A stretch of 55,884 nt of DNA from Lentimicrobiaceae bacterium (GCA_002708315.1 PANC01000009.1:5778-61661), one strand, 5' to 3'; counted from the first letter of the stretch, positions 26,919 to 37,487 are shown. Notes: generated by a model not told the origin, from the sequence alone. Program-made: numbers and translations.

Positions 26919-28265
26919 ATGATAGACTTAAAATTTGACTATTCGAATGCTCTTGGTATTTTAAACCAAGAAGAAATTAATCATTTTCAAAATGAAATCA
27001 CCCAACATTACAATTCACTGAATGCAAAATCAGGAAAGGGAAACGATTTTCTTGGATGGATAGATCTTCCATCTAACACTGAAGAAAATCTCATAAAAAA
27101 AATTGAAGAGGTGGCTTCCAGAGTTAGACAGAATTCAAAAGTATTTGTTGTTGTTGGAATCGGTGGTTCATACCTTGGAGCAAGAGCTGTAATTCATGCT
27201 TTGTCAAATTCCTTTGCAAGTATAAATGGTAATGACGGTAACCCACTAATTGTTTATGCAGGTCAAAATATAAGTGAAGACTATACCAATGAACTTTTAG
27301 AACTTCTTGATAACCATGACTATTCCTTGGCTGTTATATCCAAATCAGGAACTACCACTGAACCGGCCATAGCGTTTAGGTTATTAAAAAACCATCTGAT
27401 TAATAAGTATGGGCATGCAGACACTCAAAAGCGTATAATTGCCATAACAGATAAGTCAAAAGGTGCGCTTAAGAAGCTTTCAGATAAGGAAGGGTATGAC
27501 ACCTTTATTGTGCCAGATGATGTGGGAGGAAGGTATTCCGTTCTTACGCCAGTTGGCCTTCTTCCAATAGCTATTGCAGGTTTCAATATAAGAGAATTGT
27601 TGGATGGGGCAAAAAGAATGAAAGATTACATAGAAAAAACCCCAAACATTGAAGAAAATCCAGTTTCAGCATATGCTGCATCTCGTAGTGCTTTATATAG
27701 AGCTGGCAAAACAACTGAAATTACAGTTAATTATGAGCCAAAGCTGTTTTATATAACTGAATGGTGGAAGCAGCTTTACGGTGAAAGTGAAGGTAAGGAA
27801 GGTAAGGGAATATTTCCTGCAGGCGTTGGTTTCACAACAGACCTACATTCAATGGGGCAGTATATTCAGGATGGCTTAAGAAATATATTTGAAACGGTTA
27901 TATCAGTTGAAACACCTAATAGTTTGTTAAAGGTGCCAACCGACGAAAAGGATCTTGATGGGCTAAATTATATTGCTGGCAAACGTTTACATCAGGTTAA
28001 TTTAAAGGCGGAAACTGGCACTACTCTTGCGCATGTTGATGGTGGAGTGCCAAATTTAAGAATAGTATTACCCGAGATAAATGAAAATACCCTGGGGCAG
28101 TTAATTTATTTTTATGAAATGGCCTGTGCCATAAGCGGATACATACTTAATGTTAATCCATTTGATCAACCAGGGGTAGAAGCCTACAAAAAAAATATGT
28201 TTGCTTTACTGGGTAAACCTGGCTTTGAAAACGAAACCAAAGAGATATACTCAAGACTATCCTAA
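26919..28265 (+). CDS. pgi: Glucose-6-phosphate isomerase
   Basis: Interconverts glucose 6-phosphate and fructose 6-phosphate. The 448 aa protein is of the shorter bacterial type found in Bacillus and Bacteroidota. It has the sugar-phosphate binding motifs GIGGSYLGARA (about 79-89) and SKSGTTTEP (about 140-148), then the C-terminal signature QPGVEAYKKNMFALLG. It sits alone between thiL and ahcY. No exact TAnnTTTG is seen before it. Confidence 0.96.
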   Translation: MIDLKFDYSNALGILNQEEINHFQNEITQHYNSLNAKSGKGNDFLGWIDLPSNTEENLIKKIEEVASRVRQNSKVFVVVGIGGSYLGARAVIHALSNSFASINGNDGNPLIVYAGQNISEDYTNELLELLDNHDYSLAVISKSGTTTEPAIAFRLLKNHLINKYGHADTQKRIIAITDKSKGALKKLSDKEGYDTFIVPDDVGGRYSVLTPVGLLPIAIAGFNIRELLDGAKRMKDYIEKTPNIEENPVSAYAASRSALYRAGKTTEITVNYEPKLFYITEWWKQLYGESEGKEGKGIFPAGVGFTTDLHSMGQYIQDGLRNIFETVISVETPNSLLKVPTDEKDLDGLNYIAGKRLHQVNLKAETGTTLAHVDGGVPNLRIVLPEINENTLGQLIYFYEMACAISGYILNVNPFDQPGVEAYKKNMFALLGKPGFENETKEIYSRLS

Positions 28266-28330
28266 AACCGCACGTATTTTTATTCACAAAACATTAACAA
28301 TCAGTTGGTAGCTCCAATTGTTATTATGGT

Positions 28331-28338
28331 TATATTTG
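28331..28338 (+). promoter_or_regulatory. Candidate -7 element for ahcY
   Basis: TATATTTG fits TAnnTTTG and lies 39 bp before the ATG at 28378. A TTG lies 23 bp upstream. It is inside the longer frame opening at 28318, which supports the later start. Confidence 0.5.
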
Positions 28339-28377
28339 CAACCCAAAAAAATCGGAAATTTTAAAACATATTATACT

Positions 28378-29691
28378 ATGAGTAATGCAGTAGATAAATT
28401 GAATTATAAGGTAAAGGATATTTCTTTGGCTGAATATGGCCGTAAAGAGATTAAATTAGCAGAGGCAGAAATGCCAGGTCTAATGTCTCTCAGAGAAGAG
28501 TATGGTGCAAGTAAGCCCTTGGCTGGTGCTCGTATTGCAGGATGTTTACACATGACTATACAAACCGCAGTTCTTATTGAAACTTTAGTAGAGTTAGGTG
28601 CAGACGTAACTTGGTCTTCTTGTAATATTTTTTCTACACAAGATCATGCGGCGGCAGCCATAGCTGCTACTGGAGTTCCTGTTTTTGCATGGAAAGGTAT
28701 GAATGAGGAAGAGTTTGATTGGTGTATTGAGCAAACACTGCATACCTTCGAAGGAGGGAAAACACTGAATATGATTTTGGACGATGGTGGTGATTTAACA
28801 AACATGGTTTTAGATCGTTTTCCGGAATTAGTAAAAGATATTAAAGGTCTTTCTGAAGAAACCACTACTGGTGTTCACCGTTTGGTGGAAAGACAAGAAA
28901 ACGGAACACTAGTTTTACCAGCAATCAATGTAAATGACTCGGTTACAAAATCCAAATTTGACAATAAGTATGGCTGTAAAGAATCATTGGTGGATGCCAT
29001 TCGTAGAGCTACGGATGTAATGATGGCTGGAAAAGTTGCCGTTGTTGCTGGTTATGGCGATGTTGGTAAAGGCTCTGCAGCTTCACTGAGAGGTGCGGGA
29101 GCAAGAGTTATTGTTACTGAAATCGATCCAATTTGTGCTTTGCAAGCTGCAATGGATGGCTTTGAAGTAAAGAAAATGGATGATGCGGTTATTGAAGGAG
29201 ATATTATTGTTACTACTACCGGAAATAAAGACATTATTGTTGGTCGCCATTTCAATAACATGAAAGATAAAGCCATAGTTTGTAATATTGGTCATTTCGA
29301 TAATGAAATTGATGTTGCATGGTTAAATGACAATGCTGCCAACAAGGTTGAAATTAAGCCTCAAGTTGATTTGTATACTATGAATAATGGCCATGAAATC
29401 ATTCTCCTGGCTGAAGGTAGGTTGGTAAATTTAGGATGTGCAACCGGTCACCCATCTTTTGTGATGTCTAATTCTTTTACCAATCAAGTTCTAGCTCAGT
29501 TGGAGTTGTGGAATAACAGCGACGCATATGAGAACAAAGTTTATATGTTACCTAAGCACTTAGATGAAAAAGTTGCCCGTTTACACTTGGCTAAGATTGG
29601 AGTTGTATTAGAGGAATTATCTCAAGAACAAGCGGATTATATTAGCGTACCTGTTGAGGGGCCATATAAGCCAGAACACTATAGATACTAA
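28378..29691 (+). CDS. ahcY: Adenosylhomocysteinase
   Basis: Splits S-adenosylhomocysteine to adenosine and homocysteine in the SAM cycle, using tightly bound NAD. The 437 aa protein starts [12 protein letters not shown]. The substrate region has [17 protein letters not shown] near 49. The NAD-binding fold has [10 protein letters not shown] near 224. The C-terminus ends KPEHYRY, the family ending. The upstream start at 28318 would add 20 unconserved residues and cover the promoter, so 28378 is used. A strong terminator follows. Confidence 0.97.
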   Translation: MSNAVDKLNYKVKDISLAEYGRKEIKLAEAEMPGLMSLREEYGASKPLAGARIAGCLHMTIQTAVLIETLVELGADVTWSSCNIFSTQDHAAAAIAATGVPVFAWKGMNEEEFDWCIEQTLHTFEGGKTLNMILDDGGDLTNMVLDRFPELVKDIKGLSEETTTGVHRLVERQENGTLVLPAINVNDSVTKSKFDNKYGCKESLVDAIRRATDVMMAGKVAVVAGYGDVGKGSAASLRGAGARVIVTEIDPICALQAAMDGFEVKKMDDAVIEGDIIVTTTGNKDIIVGRHFNNMKDKAIVCNIGHFDNEIDVAWLNDNAANKVEIKPQVDLYTMNNGHEIILLAEGRLVNLGCATGHPSFVMSNSFTNQVLAQLELWNNSDAYENKVYMLPKHLDEKVARLHLAKIGVVLEELSQEQADYISVPVEGPYKPEHYRY

Positions 29692-29707
29692 GATTATTGT
29701 AGATCAC

Positions 29708-29746
29708 AAAAAAAGGCGCTGTTGTTTTACAATAGCGCCTTTTTTT
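29708..29746. terminator. Strong bidirectional Rho-independent terminator
   Basis: GGCGCTGTTG (29715-29724) pairs with CAATAGCGCC (29730-29739), with one G-T pair and a 5-nt loop. It is flanked by runs of seven A and seven T. It ends ahcY on the plus strand and can end the barrel gene on the minus strand. Confidence 0.9.
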
Positions 29747-29760
29747 GATAAACAGGTATC

Positions 29761-30432
29761 TTAAAATGGTGTAAAGGTTACACCAACTGAAATCGGATAC
29801 ATTTGGGGTCCACGTCCTTTTGTGAATATATTCGATATTTGATAATAGCCAAATAGATTAAAGGATTTATATCCTGCTCTGAATGTAAAACCATAGGCCC
29901 AGGTTTCAGTATTTGAGAGATCTTTATTTTTTACCATTCTTCTTCCACCAGAATACCCGTCAACATCACCAACATATTTTTCCTTGGAACTTACCAGATA
30001 TCTTATCTTAAAACCTGCACCAATTTTAAAACCGCTGTTAGTCCTAAAGCTTAACTCTATCGGAAGAGATGCGTATGTTAAATTTATTTTACACCTTTGA
30101 TATACCTCTTCAATTGGATTGAAAATAATGGTATCTCCTCTAATATTATCAATACGTGTATTAGAATACATATTATGATTATCAATTCCTAAACCAACAG
30201 AAAAGGAGGTATTACTTTCATTAATTGGAAAGTTGTATAGCCCAAATACATTAACAGCTTGATTTATTGTTCTCAATTCCATGTCAGATGGCTTGCCCTG
30301 CCATATATCGGTAAACACATCGAAACCAATTGTTACTTTTCTCTTGGCTTCTTCACTAATTACCTGTGCTATTGCTGACATCTCAAAAGAGGCTATGATA
30401 ATAATTAATAATGATAATCTTATTCTTTTCAT
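29761..30432 (-). CDS. Outer-membrane beta-barrel protein, PorT-like fold
   Basis: A 223 aa protein with a signal peptide (1-22, ends AIAQ) and alternating beta strands to a C-terminal strand ending SVGVTFTPF, where a terminal Phe is typical of outer-membrane insertion. The pattern (GLGIDNHNM, YASLPIELSFRT, GFKIGAGFKIRYLV) resembles the small PorT-like barrels of Bacteroidota. It is probably not PorT itself, because the T9SS PorT gene is more conserved. No neighbour suggests its role, and it has its own -7 element. Confidence 0.75.
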   Translation of the reverse strand: MKRIRLSLLIIIIASFEMSAIAQVISEEAKRKVTIGFDVFTDIWQGKPSDMELRTINQAVNVFGLYNFPINESNTSFSVGLGIDNHNMYSNTRIDNIRGDTIIFNPIEEVYQRCKINLTYASLPIELSFRTNSGFKIGAGFKIRYLVSSKEKYVGDVDGYSGGRRMVKNKDLSNTETWAYGFTFRAGYKSFNLFGYYQISNIFTKGRGPQMYPISVGVTFTPF

Positions 30433-30447
30433 TGGTTAAGTTTTTTG

Positions 30448-30455
30448 CAAATATA
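30448..30455 (-). promoter_or_regulatory. Candidate -7 element for the barrel gene at 29761-30432
   Basis: The minus strand reads TATATTTG, 15 bp before the start codon. No clear -33 element is seen. Confidence 0.45.
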
Positions 30456-30555
30456 CTAATATGTAGGGTTCTGAAATGACACCATTTAACAATAAATACT
30501 ATTAAAATTTGTTAGCCCAATTGTATTTTTTAATTATCGTGCATTAAAGGTATAA

Positions 30556-31176
30556 CTATAATTTGCTGTCAATTAGTTCATCCAGTAGCCTTTTTACCTT
30601 TTCAGAATTCCACCTAGCTGCACCCTTCTTATCCATAACAACAATTCCTGTATTATCAATTATAAATGTCATGGGTATACTCTTGCTAAAAAAGTCATCG
30701 GGAACACTATTGCTCATATAAAATGGCAGCCCATCCATGCTCTTACTACTCGAGAACTCTCTTATTTTATTTGTTGTTTCATTGCTAATAATCACAAAGT
30801 TAACTTCATTACCGTATTTTTTAAAAAGATCATATATTCCTGGCATTTCTGCAACACATGGAGGACACCATGTTGCCCATAAATTTAAAAAAACAGGTTT
30901 TTTATTTAATTCTGAATATTTAACAGGATTGCCTTTCATGTCATAAAGTAACCAGCTGTTAGTTTCTTCAGATACTTTAAATCTATCACCTTGATCCATT
31001 AAGGATGGAGGGAATGATGTTAATTTTATGAAAAAAGAAGTTACTTCTATTCTTGTTGAAGGAATAATTATAAGTATAATAAGGACCACAAAAATAACGT
31101 CCGAAAAAATGGAAAACCATTTCTTTTTTGAAAAGTAAGTAGTTATTATTTTTTTTGGATTGAGAGTCAAAAGCAA
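30556..31176 (-). CDS. TlpA-like membrane-anchored thioredoxin
   Basis: A 206 aa protein with one N-terminal transmembrane helix (about 24-40) and a periplasmic thioredoxin domain. The redox motif is WCPPC at 103-107, with the cis-Pro region in SIPMTFII near 167. TlpA/ResA-type proteins reduce disulfides in the periplasm, for example in cytochrome c maturation. It starts 14 bp after an unknown gene and is likely translated from the same mRNA. Confidence 0.88.
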   Translation of the reverse strand: MLLTLNPKKIITTYFSKKKWFSIFSDVIFVVLIILIIIPSTRIEVTSFFIKLTSFPPSLMDQGDRFKVSEETNSWLLYDMKGNPVKYSELNKKPVFLNLWATWCPPCVAEMPGIYDLFKKYGNEVNFVIISNETTNKIREFSSSKSMDGLPFYMSNSVPDDFFSKSIPMTFIIDNTGIVVMDKKGAARWNSEKVKRLLDELIDSKL

Positions 31177-31190
31177 TTATCTTTTGTATA

Positions 31191-31589
31191 CTATAGTAAA
31201 TCTGCTCTTTTGTCAAGCAATTCATTTATTTGATCTTCGGTTAGATCTGGATTGGCTAGCATTAGGTCAATATCTTGCATTGAAAGTTCTTTGGTTTCTA
31301 TCTCAATAACAGGTTCTTCTTCAATGACCGTGTACTCACCTTCACCAAGTTGTTCGCGCAATTGTTTAACTAGATCACTCACCATTTGTTTAACTGGTTC
31401 ACCAAATTGACCTTTTAGTTGATCTCCAATTTGATCTTTCATATTTTCATAGTTGCTGAAAAAAAACTGAAACTGTTTCAGCATCATACCATCTACACCT
31501 GGTACATCATCAAGTGATTGAGTTTCCACTAGTTTTTTAAATAGTCTGAAAAGTTCATCTAGATCTTTATTAAATTTTTCATCTTCCAT
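31191..31589 (-). CDS. Unrecognised acidic helical protein
   Basis: A 132 aa cytoplasmic protein without signal or membrane segment. It is strongly acidic and helical, with three parts: an N-terminal helix (DELFRLFKKLVE), a central helix pair (about 40-90, KQMVSDLVKQLREQLGEG), and an acidic C-terminal tail whose last motif (MLANPDLTEDQINELLDKR) resembles a short helical hairpin. I do not recognise a family. It is immediately upstream of the TlpA-like gene, so it may share its regulation. Confidence 0.7.
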   Translation of the reverse strand: MEDEKFNKDLDELFRLFKKLVETQSLDDVPGVDGMMLKQFQFFFSNYENMKDQIGDQLKGQFGEPVKQMVSDLVKQLREQLGEGEYTVIEEEPVIEIETKELSMQDIDLMLANPDLTEDQINELLDKRADLL

Positions 31590-31596
31590 AAGGGTA

Positions 31597-31604
31597 CAAA
31601 ACTA
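31597..31604 (-). promoter_or_regulatory. Candidate -7 element for the unknown/tlpA-like pair
   Basis: The minus strand reads TAGTTTTG, 7 bp before the start codon at 31589. Transcription would begin at or very near the ATG, so a leaderless message or a different promoter is possible. Confidence 0.25.
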
Positions 31605-31687
31605 CTAATAATTGGGTTTTTTGATTAATGTTTGAATGTTAAATAATTACAAAACTTAAAAGTTTAGTTCAAATAAACCCCTTGGCA

Positions 31688-32701
31688 TTATTGAGGTTTC
31701 TTCAATTTTACCGAGTATATTATCGCCTCAAGCTGACGTAACAAATTACGTTTTTTCTTATTTGGTTGGTAAACATAACCCATAATTGTAATGATATTAT
31801 TATTTAACGGTTCTACAAAGGTATAGCATACATAGGGGCCACCCATAAAGTCATTTACAACATTCCATACACCTCTCATTTCTATGGCATAGGCAGGGTC
31901 CATACCCTCAACTTGATTCCATGTGGGCACCAAATATTCATCAGTTAATGACATATATGCCCCTGGGGAATCGCCTGGAACATATTGTTTGAGATAACGA
32001 TTTGTTCGCGACACAATACTTTCTTTTGAAAATTGTTTTTTATCCAGATATGGTTCAGAAAAAATGATAATTCCCTGGCTATATTCAGTAACCTCTTTTC
32101 TTATCCACATAAAACCATTTTCTGTTTTGGCCACATAAAATCCTTGGGGAATGGTAATATTAAATTTAAAGTTATCTCTAACAGATTTAAGTACTTTATT
32201 TTTAGAACTTGGTCTGAAAATAGACAAGATTCTCTGTCTTTCTGCTACATTAAAATTATCTATTATACTTTCAGAATATTGAGGAAAATCATTAACAAAA
32301 TATGCTGTTGATGGGGCTGTAATTACAATAACTCTTTGAGGTTTTGACCACCTATTTTTAAAAGATTCAACATTTGTGCCAATTGATTCTTTATCTATAT
32401 TAATGATTAATATATTACGATGTTTTTTGAACATACTGGAAAAGTTTTTTACAGTAATATATGCAATGTCAAAAATAGGTTCAGCCTGTAATAACCCATA
32501 TTGCTCCTTTCCAAGAAACTCTTCTATTACCAATCCAATTTTACCATCTTTTTGCTGGTTATTTTGCATAACAACAAGTACTTCAGAGGTATTTCCTATT
32601 GAGCGTACTTTATCATTCTTACCAACTTTTGGTTCACATGATTGTAGCCCGAAGAAAATGCTAATAGCCATTAAACCAATAATAATTTGAACTGATTTCA
32701 T
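31688..32701 (-). CDS. DUF4837-family lipoprotein
   Basis: A 337 aa protein with lipobox LQSC (lipidated C22), expected at the cell envelope. The family pattern is clear: EVLVVMQN near 40, then IAYITVKNFSSMFKKHRNIL near 90, and the C-terminal half with WIRKE, GDSPGAYMSL, MRGVW and MGGPYV. The family has no established function that I know. It lies 94 bp downstream of mltD, a neighbourhood I recall from other Bacteroidota. Confidence 0.82.
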   Translation of the reverse strand: MKSVQIIIGLMAISIFFGLQSCEPKVGKNDKVRSIGNTSEVLVVMQNNQQKDGKIGLVIEEFLGKEQYGLLQAEPIFDIAYITVKNFSSMFKKHRNILIINIDKESIGTNVESFKNRWSKPQRVIVITAPSTAYFVNDFPQYSESIIDNFNVAERQRILSIFRPSSKNKVLKSVRDNFKFNITIPQGFYVAKTENGFMWIRKEVTEYSQGIIIFSEPYLDKKQFSKESIVSRTNRYLKQYVPGDSPGAYMSLTDEYLVPTWNQVEGMDPAYAIEMRGVWNVVNDFMGGPYVCYTFVEPLNNNIITIMGYVYQPNKKKRNLLRQLEAIIYSVKLKKPQ

Positions 32702-32795
32702 CTAAGATTTTATTTATATTAAAACAAAATATGATACCATAGGCTTACTTCATAATATGGGTTTAAATAACTAATTAAAGAGATTAATATTGTTG

Positions 32796-34565
32796 TTAGC
32801 CAACTTCTGCAATCTTTAACTTTTGTCCGGGTTTTAAACGTTTTGAATTAGTTATGTTGTTTAGTGATTTTATTTTATCAACCGTTACACCGTCATACTC
32901 TTTAGCTATGTCCCAAAGGGTATCACCCTTACGAACCACATGATACAAATATTTACCATCTTTTATTGAGCTGGTATTTTTTACTTCAGGTTTGTATACT
33001 ATGAGTTTTTGGCTTACATAAATTGTGGAACTTTTCAGATTATTCCATTCTTTTAAATCGGTAACGGAGCAACTATATTTTTGTGCTATTAAACCTAGGC
33101 TTTCTCCATTTCTAACAATATGGTTTGATTTAACAGAAGATCTGTTTACGGGTGTTGCCTTTTGGTAAAAATTACTACTTCCTGCACCGTATAATACCAA
33201 TTTTTGACCTGGATAAATTGTACTACTCCTAAGATTATTCCAACGCTTTATTTGATTCACATAAACACGATATTTTTTAGCTATGAGCCCTAAACTTTCT
33301 CCACTTTTTACTATATGTATATTTCTATCTTTTACTTTTTCAACCTCGGCCATAAGTTTGTCTCTCTCTATACCTTTAATGGTTTTATAATTATAAAGCT
33401 CCGCTTCATTATTTAAAAAGCTTGCGGTATAAATTCTTGGTATTCTAATATTATATGGATTATCAATACTTGCAGGAATAATGTTCATTTTGAACTGGGG
33501 ATTCAAAAATTCAATTTCATCCATTGGGACTCCCAACATTTCATTTATCTGATCGAATGCAAGAACATCATAAACACTTATAGTGTCTATATCATAATAA
33601 AACATACTTGGTCTCATTGGGTATATATTATGCTCTTGAGCGTAATTCATAACATAATTTACAGCTATGAATGCTGGAACATACCCCCGTGTTTCTCTGG
33701 GTAAAAAAGGCCATACTGCCCAATAATTTTTAGTTCCTCCTGCTCTTCTAATAGCTCTGTTTACATTTCCAGCCCCGGAATTGTATGCTGCAAGTGCAAG
33801 AGACCAATCATTATAGATGTCGTAAAGATCTTGTAGGTGCTCACATGCTGCAATGGTAGATTTATAAGGATCATATCTATCATCGACCATTGAGGTTACT
33901 TTTAAATCATATACTTTGCCAGTTCCATACATAAATTGCCATAATCCTTTTGCTCCCTTGTGAGAACCAGCGGAGGGATTAAGCGCAGATTCAACAATTG
34001 CAAGGTATTTGATTTCAAGGGGCATATTATACTTGTCAAGGGCCTCCTCAAACATTGGGAAATAGATTTCTGCTAACCCTAGCATTTTTGCGGTTAATTT
34101 TCGCTTTTTTGAAGCATACAAATTTATGTAACTTCTCACCTCTTTATTATACGTAAGCTCAATGGGAGTTTCAAGGTTTAAAATTTTAATCCTTTCTTCA
34201 TATATTGAATCTGGATAAACTGGAATATCATTTGGTGCAAATCCATATTCTTGATTTAATGATGAGTCAAAAACGAAAAATTGTTTTTGATAAAATTTAA
34301 CATAAAGCAGGCTGTCTAAAGTTATAAGTATGGGTGAATCGGGATTAGGAAGTTCAAAATTACCTTGGTTTAGGGCAGAGGATTTATTGGATGTATCAAT
34401 AACCGAAGCTGTAATTTGCGACTCGTTATTAAGCTTTACTTCATCAACGATTATAACCGTATCTGTTTTGATAGTGCTTATGGTATCTCCAGACCTCAGT
34501 GCATATCCAATCGATGTAATTATTAGAAAAAGAGAAGTTAATAGCAATACCCTGGAATTGAACAT
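32796..34565 (-). CDS. mltD: Lytic murein transglycosylase with three LysM repeats, MltD-like
   Basis: Cleaves the glycan strands of peptidoglycan in the periplasm. The 589 aa protein has a signal segment (about 5-22). The transglycosylase domain (about 170-310) has catalytic E192 in [13 protein letters not shown], then GAKGLWQFM and [14 protein letters not shown]. Three LysM peptidoglycan-binding repeats follow, near 407-450, 472-515 and 540-586, each with a GESL or GDTL opening and a PGQKL or SQKL ending. The first two are near copies of each other. It is divergent from the ABC exporter across 289 bp. Confidence 0.92.
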   Translation of the reverse strand: MFNSRVLLLTSLFLIITSIGYALRSGDTISTIKTDTVIIVDEVKLNNESQITASVIDTSNKSSALNQGNFELPNPDSPILITLDSLLYVKFYQKQFFVFDSSLNQEYGFAPNDIPVYPDSIYEERIKILNLETPIELTYNKEVRSYINLYASKKRKLTAKMLGLAEIYFPMFEEALDKYNMPLEIKYLAIVESALNPSAGSHKGAKGLWQFMYGTGKVYDLKVTSMVDDRYDPYKSTIAACEHLQDLYDIYNDWSLALAAYNSGAGNVNRAIRRAGGTKNYWAVWPFLPRETRGYVPAFIAVNYVMNYAQEHNIYPMRPSMFYYDIDTISVYDVLAFDQINEMLGVPMDEIEFLNPQFKMNIIPASIDNPYNIRIPRIYTASFLNNEAELYNYKTIKGIERDKLMAEVEKVKDRNIHIVKSGESLGLIAKKYRVYVNQIKRWNNLRSSTIYPGQKLVLYGAGSSNFYQKATPVNRSSVKSNHIVRNGESLGLIAQKYSCSVTDLKEWNNLKSSTIYVSQKLIVYKPEVKNTSSIKDGKYLYHVVRKGDTLWDIAKEYDGVTVDKIKSLNNITNSKRLKPGQKLKIAEVG

Positions 34566-34596
34566 AAAACAAGTTTGATAATAATTATACTAAATG

Positions 34597-34604
34597 CAAA
34601 TATA
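34597..34604 (-). promoter_or_regulatory. Candidate -7 element for mltD
   Basis: The minus strand reads TATATTTG, 31 bp before the mltD start. The rest of the 289-bp divergent region to 34854 is very AT-rich and shows no gene. Confidence 0.45.
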
Positions 34605-34854
34605 AATCTAAGATGAATAGATTATTTGTTAAGCTTACTTATTAATGAACAAATACAATAGAACAATTTTTTTCATTTTCACAAATAGATTTAACTTCAG
34701 TAAAGCTACAAAATAATAGATAAATTATTTTAATGTTAAGATTAAAATATTAACCTAAAATGGCAATCATAAAGTCTAAAATAAGATAACATAATAGATA
34801 AGTAATAGTAGGTTTAAATATTTGTTGATATTTGCAATACTTATTTTCAAAATA

Positions 34855-36678
34855 ATGAAGAAGTTCTATCGTATACTTTCATTTGTAAAGCCTTATTATG
34901 GCTATGCATTGTTGAACGTGCTCTTTAATCTGTTAACAATAATATTTTCGTTGTTTTCATTTGCATTGCTTATCCCATTCCTTAATTTATTGTTTGGTAT
35001 TAATGATCTGGTTACTGAAAGGCCTGAATTTGCTTTTAATACAAACTCTTTATTGGAATATTTAAATTATTACATAAGTGATATAATAATTACTGGAGGT
35101 AAAGAAACAGCACTGATTTACATATGTATGATATTGGTGGTAGCATTTTTCTCACGAAACGTATCCCGTTTCTTTGCCATGTATTTTATGGCAAATGTTC
35201 GTATAGGTGCCATAAGGGGCATTAGAAATAAAATTTATAAAAAAATTCTAACTCTTCCACTTTCATTTTTTTCAAGGCATAAAAAGGGAGATATTATCGC
35301 AAGAGTAACCACGGATGTTCAGGAAGTAGAGTATTCAATTATGAATTATTTGGAAATGATTGTAAGAGACCCTGTTACAATTATTGCTTACATAGCATTC
35401 ATGGTTAGCATGAGCCCCAAACTCACATTATTTGTTTTAATAATACTACCTATAACGGGGTTGTTAATTGGCCAGATTGGCAAAAGCTTACGCAAACAAT
35501 CTAAAATAGGAATGACTTTATTTGCTGGGCTTTTGTCTAGTATTGAAGAATCAATTTCGGGATTAAGAATTATAAAAGCATTTAATGCAATAGATTATTC
35601 CGATGATAAGTTTAAGAATAACAATAGAATTTATTCTAATGTTTTACTGTGGATATATCGAAAGCGAGATCTTTCATCACCATTGAGCGAGTTCATGTCA
35701 TCCATTGTAATAATTATCGTTTTATGGTTTGGAGGAAGAATGGTTCTTTCAGATAGCCCCGCAATGCAGGCTGCGGACTTCATAACTTACATTGTTATAT
35801 TTTCTCAGATAATTCCACCCGCCAAAACCTTTGCGCAGGGATTTTATAGTATCCAGAAGGGAATAGCTTCTGCGGAACGGATTTTTGAAATTATAGATGC
35901 AGATGAAGTTATAGAGGAGAAAGTTAACCCAATTCCAATAAAAGCTCTAAATAAAGAGATTGAATATAAAAATGTAGGATTTAAATATGAGAATGACTAT
36001 GTTCTAAAGGACATAAATCTAAAAATAGAGAAGGGAAAAATCATCGCTTTAGTTGGAGAATCAGGAGGCGGAAAATCTACCTTGGCAGATTTATTACCCA
36101 GATTTTATGATGCTGTTGATGGAGAGATATTAATAGATGGTCATAACATTAAAGATTTAAAAATAGATGATGTCAGAGGACTTATGGGAATTGTATCACA
36201 GGAAAGTATATTATTTAATGATACTATTTTTAATAATATAGCATTTGGTATTCAAAATGTAAGTGAGCAAGACGTTATTAATGCTGCGAAAGTAGCTAAC
36301 GCGCATGAATTTATAATGGATAATGATAGTGGATATCAAACAAATATTGGTGATAGAGGCATGAAGTTATCCGGTGGTCAGAGGCAACGTTTAAGTATTG
36401 CAAGGGCTGTTTTGGCAAACCCTCCATTGCTGATATTAGATGAGGCAACCTCTTCCCTTGATACAAAATCTGAAAAATTGGTTCAAAATGCATTATTTAA
36501 TGTAATGAAAGACAGGACTACTGTTGTTATAGCTCACAGATTATCAACAATACAGCATGCCCATGAAATTATTGTTCTTACGAATGGTGAAATAGTTGAG
36601 AGAGGAACGCATTCAGATCTGATTTCGCTAAAAGGCGATTATTATAAATTACAACAATTGCAGGCCATCCAATCCTAA
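34855..36678 (+). CDS. MsbA-like ABC exporter (permease fused to ATPase)
   Basis: A 607 aa half-transporter with six membrane helices (about 10-330) and a C-terminal ATPase. Motifs are Walker A GESGGGKST near 400, signature LSGGQRQR near 505, Walker B LLILDEATSSLD near 525 and the switch His in IAHRLST. The order permease then ATPase fits the MsbA/lipid-exporter branch, so lipid A or another amphiphile is plausible, but other exporters share this layout. The start at 34855 is preferred over 34822, which adds only eleven hydrophobic residues. Confidence 0.88.
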   Translation: MKKFYRILSFVKPYYGYALLNVLFNLLTIIFSLFSFALLIPFLNLLFGINDLVTERPEFAFNTNSLLEYLNYYISDIIITGGKETALIYICMILVVAFFSRNVSRFFAMYFMANVRIGAIRGIRNKIYKKILTLPLSFFSRHKKGDIIARVTTDVQEVEYSIMNYLEMIVRDPVTIIAYIAFMVSMSPKLTLFVLIILPITGLLIGQIGKSLRKQSKIGMTLFAGLLSSIEESISGLRIIKAFNAIDYSDDKFKNNNRIYSNVLLWIYRKRDLSSPLSEFMSSIVIIIVLWFGGRMVLSDSPAMQAADFITYIVIFSQIIPPAKTFAQGFYSIQKGIASAERIFEIIDADEVIEEKVNPIPIKALNKEIEYKNVGFKYENDYVLKDINLKIEKGKIIALVGESGGGKSTLADLLPRFYDAVDGEILIDGHNIKDLKIDDVRGLMGIVSQESILFNDTIFNNIAFGIQNVSEQDVINAAKVANAHEFIMDNDSGYQTNIGDRGMKLSGGQRQRLSIARAVLANPPLLILDEATSSLDTKSEKLVQNALFNVMKDRTTVVIAHRLSTIQHAHEIIVLTNGEIVERGTHSDLISLKGDYYKLQQLQAIQS

Positions 36679-36698
36679 TTGTATGTATTAATGGAAGT

Positions 36699-37487
36699 TT
36701 AGATTATTTCAAACTTATCCCAATCAGGGCCAACATTAAATTTACTTCGAAACTTTTTAAGATTATTATGGGATAAATTTACAGATAATGCTTCTTCTTT
36801 CCCATCATTTGTTTCTTTAATTATTTCCCCCATTGGATCTATAATCATTGAATCTCCATTGCATTGAATATTAAGACCATCAGTACCAACTCTATTAACG
36901 CCTATTACATATGATTGATTTTCTATTGCACGTGCCAATAGTAATGTTTTCCAAGCATAAGATCTAACCGCAGGCCAATTTGCGATATATATTGCCAGGT
37001 CATATTCAAAGCCATCATTATACGTGTTCTTACTCCACACAGGAAACCTTAAATCATAACATATCATTGGTTTTATTTTCCAACCCTTTAATTCCACAAT
37101 TAGAGGTTTTTTACCAGGGCTTATTTCTTTATCTTCTCCGCCCATGGAAAAAAGATGTCTTTTTTCATAGGTATCCATAGTACCATCTGGCCGCATCCAT
37201 ATGAGAGTATTTGTGTAATTAGTTCCTTGTGATATAAGTAATGATCCAGTTATTGCAGCATTTAGTTTTTGAGATAGGTCTCTCATCCAATTCACCGTAA
37301 TTCCATTTATGCTCTCGGCAAAATTTTTTGGATCCACGGAAAATCCTGTTGTGAATGTTTCTGGAAGTATAATAAGGTCATGGCCATCAAAGGCCAATTC
37401 AATTTTCTTGGTAATAGCATCTATATTACCCTTTACATCTTCCCATTTAAGATCTGTTTGAATTCCGAGTATTTTTATATCGTGCAT
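36699..37487 (-). CDS. yafV: Omega-amidase, nitrilase superfamily
   Basis: Hydrolyses alpha-ketoglutaramate, the product of glutamine transamination, to 2-oxoglutarate and ammonia. The 262 aa protein has the nitrilase catalytic triad E43 (LPETFTTGF), K109 (YEKRHLF) and C143 (MICYDLRFP). The TFTTGF and EKRHLFSMG contexts are those of the YafV/Nit2 omega-amidases rather than of nitrilases. Its start overlaps the end of the aminotransferase gene by 13 bp. That pairing matches the glutamine transaminase / omega-amidase pathway used in methionine salvage. Confidence 0.87.
   Translation of the reverse strand: MHDIKILGIQTDLKWEDVKGNIDAITKKIELAFDGHDLIILPETFTTGFSVDPKNFAESINGITVNWMRDLSQKLNAAITGSLLISQGTNYTNTLIWMRPDGTMDTYEKRHLFSMGGEDKEISPGKKPLIVELKGWKIKPMICYDLRFPVWSKNTYNDGFEYDLAIYIANWPAVRSYAWKTLLLARAIENQSYVIGVNRVGTDGLNIQCNGDSMIIDPMGEIIKETNDGKEEALSVNLSHNNLKKFRSKFNVGPDWDKFEII

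Noticed and set aside
29761-30432. T9SS component PorT
   Set aside because: The protein has a general small-barrel pattern, but I cannot match it specifically to PorT and no other T9SS machinery gene is adjacent.
33200-34000. LysM repeats as a possible DNA-level tandem repeat
   Set aside because: The similarity is at protein level between normal LysM domains. The DNA has diverged and the arrangement is typical of MltD.
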